A DNA stretch of 33,023 nt. Origin: Hymenopellis radicata. Its lineage: Eukaryota; Basidiomycota; Agaricomycetes; Agaricales; Physalacriaceae. The number at the start of each line of letters is the position of its first letter. Within the stretch, counting starts at the first letter, position 1. Of the stretch, positions 11,503 through 19,849 are shown one piece after another. The notes under the pieces were generated by a model that was given only the letters and a program-made list of their open reading frames with translations, did no database searches and was not told where the DNA came from. Location of the stretch: positions 1 through 33,023 of the forward strand of contig JADNRX010000559.1 in the NCBI GenBank assembly GCA_015501595.1, written 5' to 3'. The position numbers were made by a program, and so were the translations under genes.

Positions 11503-12712
11503 ATGCCGCGCGTCAAGGTTGTCCTCCTCGACTCCGATCCCGAATCCGGCTCTGATTTGGACGCGTATTACACTGCGTCGTCTCAAGAAAGCTTCTCCGG
11601 TGATGAGGAGTTCTTTGCCTTGGTCCGCGCGCTGAGTATCAGCGAGGATAGGGAGGCGGCGCCATCCATTGGTTTGTGAGACTTGTTTCAGTGATTGTCT
11701 CTGATTTTTGCTAGATTCAGCGTCAAGGTTGTCCTCCTCGACTCCGATCCCGAATCCGGCTCTGATTTGGACGCGTATTACACTGCGTCGTCTCAAGAAA
11801 GCTTCTCCGGTGATGAGGAGTTCTTTGCCTTGGTCCGCGCGCTGAGTATCAGCGAGGATAGGGAGGCGGCGCCATCCATTGGTTTGTGAGACTTGTTTCA
11901 GTGATTGTCTCTGATTTTTGCTAGATTCAGCACCGCCAGCTCCACCTGTGCCTATATCTGCCCCTCAATCCTCTGCCAGTACTAGTGTGGGCGGTGATTC
12001 CGCCGCCGATGTCACATTGTATTCCATGTCTCAGAATGGACAGACCCGCCTGACACCTCATTGGTACGCCTCATTTTTTCTTGCTATTATTTCCAATGTC
12101 TTATCATCGTTGAAGGTCCGAAGCAGCGGCCTCCCAGGGATCAGCAGAAGTACACGCGCTGCGCCGAAGGCGAAAGGACCGCAAAGTCACCAAGCCTATC
12201 ATCGTCGTCTTCGTAGGGCTTGAACCGGGTGTATACCCCAACTGGAAAGCAGCCAAGTCCCATTGCAGGAATGTCTCTTGCTGTATCTATCAGGGCTATG
12301 TTTCCCGCAGTGCCGCGACGGCTGCTTTCCAATACGCCACCGATCATCGATGGGTCCTCACTGTTCCACCAGACGATTCCGCCCTCTTCTTGGAAACCCG
12401 TAGGCAGTTGCTTTCAACGTCTGCCCTTCCGCTCCCGGGTCTTTTCGCGTCAAATGCGTTGAACGAAGGTGTAGACCGTGACGCTTGGTTTTGTGTCTAT
12501 GTTGGTGTATCCCGGGCATTTACCGCACTCAGTAAGGGCATCCTTTTTCGTCTCGTACCCCAGCACTAAAACGACTACGCAGATTGGAATGTGCGTGGAA
12601 TACTCTTGGCATTGCCGGCGCGTGCTTCGAATCCTGGCAGAGTCTAGGTACTGCCCGGAAGAAATTTGATATAGCCATGCAGGCCAATAGAGTAGCTGTG
12701 AAATTGTCCTAA
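11503..12712 (+). CDS. RNase H1-N/viroplasmin-like domain protein, second tandem gene, with internal exon duplication
   Basis: From ATG 11503, exon 11503-11671 is acidic (SDPESGSDLDAYY). The frame fits a splice to 11925-12063 and then 12116-12569 (last intron 52 nt), giving 253 residues. The third exon contains PIIVVFVGLEPGVYPNWKAA and GYVSRSAATAAFQYATDH, a good match to the RNase H1 N-terminal/viroplasmin module. A second half-module starts as DAWFCVYVG near 12480. Its partner, AGACFESWQSLGTARKKFD near 12620-12680, lies in another frame and reaches a stop at 12710-12712, so either an intron is unresolved or a one-base shift occurred. A perfect 210-bp tandem duplication (11511-11930) repeats the first exon and intron. 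Using the extra 167-nt exon would shift the frame, so the full protein needs that exon to be skipped. The gene lies 128 bp after the related gene that ends at 11374. Confidence 0.6.
11511..11930 (+). repeat. Perfect 210-bp tandem duplication across an exon-intron boundary
   Basis: 11511-11720 and 11721-11930 are identical at all 210 positions. Each unit holds most of the first exon, its 43-nt intron (11672-11714 in the first copy) and the first bases of the following exon. Confidence 0.97.
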
Positions 12713-12834
12713 TGTAGAACATCATGCGTGTACGTTCGGTTTTAGTCGGATTGCGCAATTGAAACATTTAGTGCCGTCACGCCGTTCAGCAAGTAGGTCA
12801 TCCGATATGTGGCGCCAAAAAGGGTGCATTCAAA

Positions 12835-13514
12835 CTACGGGAAACTTGTACATGGCAGCGTGTCCCGAGCAATGGCAGTGCCGAGTTGACCCTCCATGAC
12901 AAGGTCCAATATCCCATCCAGATAACCTCTAGTCGCGAACCCCGCCTTGCTTAGTGGCTCGAAGACCGTATAATAAGGCTCAGTCTCGTACCCACATAAA
13001 TTCCCGACGCGACACAAAATCTTGCTCATCTTGTCTAGGTGCACATCGAGCTGGTCCACCATCTGCAGAACATATTTCTCGGATTCCGCTTGAGGAAGCG
13101 TGTCCGCGTGCTGCGCCACCTTCCAAGCGTAAGCGCGAGGATCGTGTTCGATTGCATTCATGAAGTCGTAGTACGAATCTTTCATGTCCTGAATGAGTCG
13201 AGCCTCTTGTCTAAGAATGCGGACATGTTCATCAGAGCAGACCTTCACCCAAATCACAAAGACGTACTCAGCAGTTGACAGCTCGTTAATGGGCGCGTCA
13301 CATTGGACATCTTCCTGGAGCAGCTCGACTCTACGTCGCGTAGCGTAGGCGTCCCTCGACCGCTCCCGGAAGAATTCAGCATTTCTGAAGCCTTAGATTA
13401 ATACGAGTAATTGCAGCCTTTGTCGCGCGCCCACCTGCGATAATACTCCCGTTTGTTCAATTTAGCGGCCTCTCGCTTCTCTTCTTCGGTGGCATAGAGC
13501 TTTCTACGGCCCAT
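12835..13514 (-). CDS. Two-exon 209-residue protein of a repeated basidiomycete family
   Basis: Exon 1 is 13514-13435 and exon 2 is 13384-12835, separated by a 50-nt intron with GT..AG ends; the frame is continuous. The N-terminus, MGRRKLYATEEEKREAAKLN, is charged and resembles a start shared by many short mushroom proteins that I know only as hypothetical. The body is helical-looking and charged, with FFRERSRDAYATRRRVELL, then LQMVDQLDVHLDKMSKI and a CGYETEPYYTVFEPL segment. No catalytic motif, signal peptide or membrane segment is seen. Start choice is supported by the intron position just downstream and by the family-like N-terminus. It points away from the viroplasmin-like gene pair. Function unknown. 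Confidence 0.65.
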
Positions 13515-13927
13515 CGGGAATGAAGAGCAACCTTCCAGTGGGACTTTGACGCAGCAGAGGCCGGAGGGATATTAACGATGACCGATCGTGGATGCAGAGG
13601 ACAAGGTGTAATCTCGCATATGGCACATTCTTGGATGCTTGAACTCTTCAGATTTTTATTCACTTTTTATCCTCAATCTCCCTGGAAATTCACCAGGGCA
13701 TTACATACGCATAGTCAATACCTCTGGCAATTTACCGCTCCCTACCTTTCAACATGGCGTCGGCCAGCGTGCTGCCGATGCGCGACTCTTTTGTGGACAC
13801 GGCCTCTTCCGGTTAGGGTTTCATCAATCTGCTTCCGAATTTGGCAACAATCCACAGTTGCTCTTGCGAATGTCAAGTCTCCCAATGGTTCCAATACGCA
13901 AAACAGGTCATTTCAGCACCGTCTACT
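13515..13927. other. Intergenic region between two minus-strand genes
   Basis: No gene is supported. Open frames on the plus strand lack splice structure or motifs. The stretch should include the promoter of the gene starting at 13514. Confidence 0.4.
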
Positions 13928-14609
13928 TTAATATGTAACAACATGAACAGCCGTGGCCGTACCCTCAACCGGGTGAGCGTAGCGCAGGAGGGCGTGGTAC
14001 AGCCAAGCGTACTCGTCATCGCTCATCTCAGCCCCGACCTTCAGGTCCTCCCGAACGCGTAGGAACCGACGAACAGCCAGAGCCAAAGTGATGATGTCGT
14101 CATGCTCATACACGCCCATTTCCGCGAACAAGGCGTACTTTTCCTTTTTGAGCCCAACGGCGCGGAACCACGCTTTCACCGCACTATGCAGGAAGGTCGA
14201 GGAGACTTGCATGGACCATTTGGGCGGGTCAAGCCCACGTATTCCTCCACGCACTCTGAGTCGGACTCGACTCGTGCTTCGCCTACATCAACGATCAGCT
14301 TTAACACTTGTGGAGGAGTGCCGGCTCACGTTCATAGCATACGCCTTCCTGCAACATGACGCGACGAGGAATGGGACGAACAGCTCGCAGATGGAGACAG
14401 ATCCGACTGCGCTTCATATCAGTCAGCTATTTGTACCGCGATGATGCTACTGACACTCGGGCAGACTCTGGGGTGGTGGCGGAGGACGCTCCGATGAGCC
14501 GACGTTGCCATTCGAGGGCCTCTTGCCGGATTTCGAGGATGTCGGATCTCAGCGCCTCAGTTAGAGGGAAGCCTTGGATGGTGGGCACGGGAAGTCGCTC
14601 GTTGGACAT
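13928..14609 (-). CDS. Paralogue of the 14749-17101 gene, inverted copy, possibly eroded
   Basis: ATG 14609 opens MSNERLPVPTIQGF and LTEALRSDILEIRQEALEWQ. A splice donor fits at 14436 with an acceptor near 14384, a 53-nt intron. The middle contains RPIPRRVMLQEG, which parallels RPLRRGTYVLQEAQ of the neighbour. The last exon (about 14220-13928) has STFLHSAVKAWFRAVGL and FAEMGVYEHDDIITLAL. These align with AFVHTAVRTFLSQVGL and FERMGIYEVEDLITISL of the plus-strand gene. The frame appears to change by one base just before PPKWSMQV, so the copy may be inactive, or an intron there is unresolved. The two genes are head to head with starts 140 bp apart, suggesting an inverted duplication and possibly a shared promoter. 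Function unknown. Confidence 0.5.
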
Positions 14610-14748
14610 GGAATGTCAGATTAGGATTGCCAATGTTTACCAAGCGTCAAACAGGTTCAAAGCTCTAGCTATTTCCAACGCTCTGTCATATCCACCGCGT
14701 CCCTATGCTTGCTCACGCCGCACTGTCGCCTCGGCCGTGGGGAGTGTC

Positions 14749-17101
14749 ATGGACGGTTCTTTGCGACGCGTTCTGCCCTTGGAAGACTCGGAGTCTGAAG
14801 TTCCCATCGAGGGACAGTGGGAGGCGCCACAGGTCAGCCATATTGCGGTGATTTTCTGGTACATCTAAACACTCGGTTTACAGATCGTTCATGCCCTGAG
14901 CCAACGGCACTCACCGCCGACTGGTTCAGACGCGTCTTGCCCAACGTTTGCAACATCGTCGGACAAGGGTTTGGTTTCGGTGGAGGTTGACATTTTAGGC
15001 GAGCTGTTCCTGGGTGGAAGAGCGGATTTATGAGGACGGATCCGATTTGAATTTGTTTCACAGTCCGCGCGCTTTCTCCCACCATGACCACCGTGGTGCA
15101 TCCAGTTCGTCGCCGCCACTCTTGGATGGGAGCCGACCTCATCCAGTCCGGGTCCGATATGAGTGAATCAATGGCGCGAGTCGTCAATCGACTCGGTGTG
15201 GAGGACATCCCTATTGCTGAAGCGCTCTGCCATCCGGATGAATTCATTCGCCTGCGTGGGCGTAAGGCTATGGAGAGGCATCAAGCTGCAAGTCCTCTGC
15301 AGCCGGCAGTGTGCGTAGCGTAAGATATCAACTTATTCGGCGTCTGCATTGCTCAACTCGTTGTTTTGTAGGCTCGTCAACAACCGCGTTCGACAGGCCC
15401 GACCGCTTCGCCGAGGTACCTACGTCTTACAGGAGGCGCAATGGTATTTCAGTATGTTCCTCTTCGTGGCCTCATTTAATGGTACTGAACAGCGCACTAG
15501 GAACAGAGACAAACGAACGCCGCGTTCAAGAAGTGTGGAGCAAGTACTATTTACCACCAGGATGTCGCTATCCACCAGATCCCGCCTTTGTGCACACAGC
15601 TGTCAGGACTTTCTTGAGTCAGGTCGGTCTGTAGAGGGAGGCACGAGTGGTAGGTACTTGCGGGTACTTGCAAGTATTGACGTCACCCGGGTGGTGCCGC
15701 ACCCGGCACCTGCCCACCCGGCACTTGCCAACACCCGGGTGGTGCACGGGTGGCAAGTACGCGCCTGGCGAGGCAAGTATTTGGGGCAAGTACTTGCCCA
15801 ATACTTGCCTATCATGAATATTTATATTTTACAGAATTTCTCAAATTTATTTGAACTCAAATGACCCCAACGTCGCCCAAAAACGACGTTGCGGAGGAAT
15901 TTCCCCGATCGCCGAGCTGCCCGAACGCTCCGGCAGTTGCCGGATAATGATCGGATGGCTGCGATCACGTCTCCTCCCTTCTTCCCACCACAGCACGACT
16001 TGAATGTCGTGCTCGTTGGTCCCAGAACTTTTTCTGGGGCCCGTCTGACTTATTTTCTTTCTTCTTGTGCGCTTTTTCTGTGCGGTTTGGCTTCGCGCCG
16101 GCCGCTGCGCCCTCGGATACGTTCCGGGGCGCATTCTGGTGCTCGTCTGCAAGACGGCACCAATCCGAGGACCTCCGCGACGCGTAAGCCCTCGGGATGA
16201 GGCCGCTGCACTACCTGACAGCGGGCGCACGCGCCCAGCACGACGACAACAATACCGAGGACGCCACGGGGTGATGTCTCGTGTCTGTATGCGGTTTCGT
16301 CTTCTGGACTGCGTAAGCCCTCAGGACGGGGCCGTCTTACCACTAGACAGCGAGCGCGGACAGCGGGCACTGAGCGCCGCGGCGATGTGATGGCTCTGGG
16401 GGCTGGACGGCGTCGGGAACGCATCCAGCCTCAAAGGTGCGTATTTTTTACTTCTTTTCTTTTCTGTTCTCATTTCCGTAGCGCAGTCTGTCGTCGCCTG
16501 CTTGCGCGCCAACCGTCTCATCACGATCATCACCTCCTCGCAACCACCACCTTCCTCATACACTTTGTTGAGCCGCGGTTTCTTGCTCTTGCAAGTAGCC
16601 GGGGCCTCGCAAACGTGTCTCGTGCACGTCGATAACCCCTGCGCAATTGCTCGGGGTCGTCGGCGCGCACGAAAATGCCAACTGGAGGCAAGTACTTGCA
16701 AGTACTTGAGGCAAGTACTTGCCAAGTACTTCACCCGCGGGTCAAGTACCCGCGGGTGACAAGTGTTTTCACGGGTGGCAGGTATGGGTCTGGAGGCGCG
16801 AGTACTTGCCTCGCGGGTGTCGGGTGCACCCGGGTAGACACTCGTGCCTCCCTCTATCGGTCTGTGCGACATCGAGGAGACCTTCGAGCGGATGGGAATC
16901 TATGAGGTGGAAGATTTGATTACCATTTCTCTCGACCTACGCAATCCCTTATTCCACGACGAGATAGCATGTGCCATGGAGCTGACCCGGGAGGAGTGGG
17001 GAAGGATGCGGGCTGCGCTCGAGCGCTTTGTACGCCTAAACGAGTTTGAGTATAACGACGGCCCGGAGTGTTTGCAAAACGAACTGATGGATTCTGAGTA
17101 A
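14749..17101 (+). pseudogene. Six-exon basidiomycete family gene, last exon interrupted by a hAT-type element
   Basis: Exons 14749-14832, 14884-15013, 15064-15319, 15372-15443 and 15493-15631 plus 16865-17101 join with perfect phase. Introns are 51, 50, 52 and 49 nt, and the product would be 305 residues. The last coding stretch is cut at 15631 by the element 15632-16856 and its 8-bp target duplication (16857-16864). The element begins with TAG, which falls in frame, so translation would stop exactly at the junction after about 227 residues. The C-terminal module FERMGIYEVEDLITISL is lost from the product; the same module occurs in the inverted paralogue at 13928-14609. An acidic MDGSLRRVLPLEDSESE N-terminus follows the start codon. 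No known domain is recognised. Apart from the insertion the gene shows no damage, so the hit looks recent or the truncated protein is tolerated. Confidence 0.78.
15632..16856. mobile_element. Non-autonomous hAT-type DNA element, 1225 bp
   Basis: An 18-bp perfect terminal inverted repeat, TAGAGGGAGGCACGAGTG, lies at 15632-15649 and inverted at 16839-16856. The 8-bp target duplication TCGGTCTG is perfect at 15624-15631 and 16857-16864. TAG..CTA ends and an 8-bp duplication are characteristic of hAT elements. Both subterminal zones carry clustered copies of the palindrome GCAAGTACTTGC (15786-15797, 16688-16699, 16711-16722 and degenerate copies), as expected for transposase-binding sites. No transposase is seen inside. 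The interior has GC-rich hairpins and a pair of diverged direct repeats near 16170-16215 and 16305-16350 (gcgtaagccctc). Confidence 0.9.
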
Positions 17102-18139
17102 CATCGTCGGTTACGTCGGCTGCATAGATTAGATTCGTAAATGCAAGGTTTATTTGTTATGTTCCGTTCAGTCGGCTAGCTGTGGTGATAGCAACTTCAA
17201 ATTGGGACCGCGTGTACAACATCAGTTTATCATAACGGCGATGGCGCCACCTGAAATGAGGCAAGCGCGGATAACGAATGAAATAGAAAAACCCTTCAAG
17301 AAGGCAGCAAGCAAGGCTGTCTGCAACGATCATCCCCAGCCTTATTCATTCCACACGACGCAAACCACCAACATGCGACCACCCTGCCGTGTGCACGGTG
17401 AGGAGATGTGAGCTCCCGTTGCCTCGGGGTCATCTGCGACGCGACTTATGTTCTGCACAGTGAGAGGATGTGGGCTCCCGTTGCCTCGGGGTCATCTGTG
17501 ACGCGACTTATGTTCCCCCTCGGCGGCCACAGTATGGTCCTCCCATTGCTTGACCAATCGCGTACTGATGAGGGTCAGATGTGCCTACCCTTGTGAAGGA
17601 GAGAGCCCATATTTCAACAGTCATATTGTGCGTCAATGGGAGGAGATGATCATGAGGTGGGAAGAGAACTCTCGTGCCAGGAAATATCGCCGAGAGAGCA
17701 GGCGCGCGAAGTTGTAGATAAGAAGTTGTTCTATCTGGAAGTACTGCTCAAAAGGAATTGCCCCTAAACACCCTTTGTGTGATCTGAGATACAACCAAAA
17801 ACACATAAATTCAAACTCCGTCGGCTTGTCTAAGGTTAGCGACCAAGGCGCAGCGACTTCGACGATGTCTCCTCATATGGACGACTCCATACAGTTCTGC
17901 GTTCAGTACGACTTGAAGCCGGACTTGGAACTCGCGAAGTGGGCCTCGAAATGACTGGCACGCTCCACTGATGACACTTGCTCCCCAGGCAGATCGAGAC
18001 CCAAGTTCGACGTTGCGCCCCATTCAAGCTGACGACGACCAGGAAGGTTTGCCTGGGGACTAATGGAGAAGGGATTCCTGTTGACCTGCTTTAGATTGGT
18101 CAGTGTCCGATTGGTGGTTTTTCAAGCTGGACGAGGAGG
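17102..18139. other. Gene-poor stretch with a short tandem repeat
   Basis: No convincing gene is seen. A 62-bp unit (gctcccgttgcctcgggg...) is repeated twice at about 17400-17523 with few differences. A short coding-like start, MSPHMDDSIQFCVQYDLK, occurs at about 17870 on the plus strand but has no traceable continuation. Confidence 0.45.
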
Positions 18140-18653
18140 ACCGGAGCGATTGTGAGTGTTATGTTGTTGTTTTCAGTGGAGGAAAAGCTCAACCACCTGT
18201 CAGTTGAGCACATCGAGCTGGGCCCACGCGACCGTGAGGCGGAGAGCGTCACGGGCATTCCCCCACTCACCGCATGGGACCTAAATTGCGGGCGGCGCTT
18301 AAGCACGTTCGAGCGGAATTTCTAGTTCCAGTATTCGAGGACTGTGGCTGCTCATTCGTAAGGATCTGGAACACATCAAGCAGTGGCTGGACGAAGATCG
18401 TACCTTCAGGAGCACGCTGCGACAAGCATTAGGGTTCGGGGAGGAGGCTACGAATTGGTATCGCGTTCTCGCTTTCATAGGCTGGCCGTCCAAGTGGGGG
18501 ACTCATGATTGGGGTAGGCTGGTGTCATTCATTTGCTTAGTCTCTGACGCGTCGGTCATAGAACCGTCTTGTCCGACCCGCCGTCGGAACCCCTCAGTGT
18601 CGCGTCTGCGTTCAAAGGTTGTATACACGTCGGCTCGGTGGGCGCTTTAAGCT
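18140..18653 (+). pseudogene. Remnant of an unrecognised plus-strand gene
   Basis: Two coding-like segments are visible in different frames. After an intron-like end (ttttcag) at about 18176 comes VEEKLNHLSVEHIELGPRD. From 18333 comes LWLLIRKDLEHIKQWLDEDR, continuing to LGFGEEATNWYRVLAFIGW. A plausible 50-nt intron with GT..AG follows at about 18510-18560. The segments lack a start codon and do not join cleanly. The amphipathic, charged character recalls the repeated families nearby. Function and exact ends are unknown. Confidence 0.35.
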
Positions 18654-18755
18654 TTATGTATATGTTATGCACGCATGTGGTGGGATGACGTTTTTTTTTT
18701 TAAAAATTATTGGACTTGTCCGACTAGGTGAACCAACAATTCAGTGCTGAATTCA

Positions 18756-18828
18756 AGCGCTATAGCTAAACGGTTAACGGTTGCTTGCAGCTTGTTGGCC
18801 GATTGGGGTTCAAGTCCCCGCATGTGCA
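18756..18828 (+). other. tRNA-like sequence (possible tRNA-derived SINE or tRNA relic)
   Basis: An A-box-like tagctaaacgg starts at 18763 and a B-box ggttcaagtcc at 18807, the normal 44-nt spacing. The T-arm stem (tgggg/ccccg) is nearly perfect, but acceptor and anticodon stems do not pair. A T-run typical of a pol III stop lies at about 18850. Confidence 0.35.
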
Positions 18829-18949
18829 ATTCTTCTGTTTCTGAATATAATTTTTTTTCTAAATGCACTGCAGTGCTCGAAAATAAAAAAACCTTTTCAG
18901 CGGCGTCTGTTCTGAGATTTACTACTGCATTCATCTAGCTAGACTTAGA

Positions 18950-19730
18950 TGTATATTCCATGCGCGTGTCCCGCTAGCGTCTTTGTGGATGCCATGTCAA
19001 ACAATGTCAAGCAACATGGCGATCGCAGTTGGGTTGACTCTTTCTTACCATTACAACGGCTTAATGTCTCGTCAACGGCCTGCGCCTATGCAAAATCCCG
19101 CGGAGCAACCTCATATCCCAGCTCTACCCGAATACGAACGGCAGAATGGAGGACACGCTTCCCTGCTAGCTGGGGCGACGGCCGACCCGCATTGTACGAC
19201 CTGCGGAATTGCGTTCACCCCGCCGCGACTGAAAATGCCGACACGGCCGGCTCTGAAGGAAGCAGCGGCGAGAGGCCGGAAAGCACACACGAGCTCTTCC
19301 GGTGCAAGAGCTGTGTCGAGTTTTTGGAATGTCGTCAGTGCTGTGTACACGGCATTCCAAGTATCCACTTCATTTTTTGAGGTATGTCTTAAATGCATTC
19401 GTATATGAGAGAGAGACCTAATGTTTTGTGGGACAGGTCTGGCGAGGCGACTATTTCGAGTGCACGACACTTAGGGAGCTGGGTCTGGTGTATCAATTGG
19501 GGCATGGCGGCGCGCCTTGTCCAATGCTGATCAGACGCGGCGCCTTATGACCGTAGTTCACACGACGGGAATTCAGACTGTCTGCTTTCGCTATTGTGAT
19601 TGCTTTCGGGCGGATGAACAATTTTCGTCAGGAGCAACTATCGCGAACCGGATGGTGCTCCGCGACGACCCCCAGACATGTGCTACGATAGAAGTGCTGC
19701 AGCAGTTTAGATACCTACATCATTAGGACG
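18950..19730 (+). pseudogene. KDZ transposase 5' fragment (CxC2 cysteine cluster), degenerate
   Basis: FRCKSCVEFLECRQCCVHG (about 19300-19355) and VWRGDYFECTTLRELGLVYQ after a 49-nt intron (about 19382-19437) form the cysteine-cluster region attached to KDZ transposases. VVHTTGIQTVCFRYCDC and DDPQTCATIEVLQQFR follow. The homology stops near 19727, before the catalytic core. At least two one-base shifts break the frame. One is an extra T in the T-run at about 19373, just before the splice donor. The other is near 19520 at GAPCP/NADQTRR. A similar aacaatgtcaagca...gatcgc block occurs at about 18996 and again at 19852, at the start of the longer copy, so this looks like a diverged partial duplicate of it. 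Confidence 0.75.
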
Positions 19731-19849
19731 GGTTGGATGACTTAGACTTGTACGTAAGAAATATTCCCCGGTATCCATATATTAGTAAACTGTGGCGGGT
19801 AGCTCTGAGGCTGTGCCAGAGTGGCGTTGCCAAACAATGTCAAGCAGAT

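Noticed and set aside
16321..16872. Minus-strand frame inside the hAT element as a transposase remnant
   Set aside because: It shows no hAT dimerisation or RNase H-like motif and crosses the right TIR and target duplication, so it is not a functional unit.
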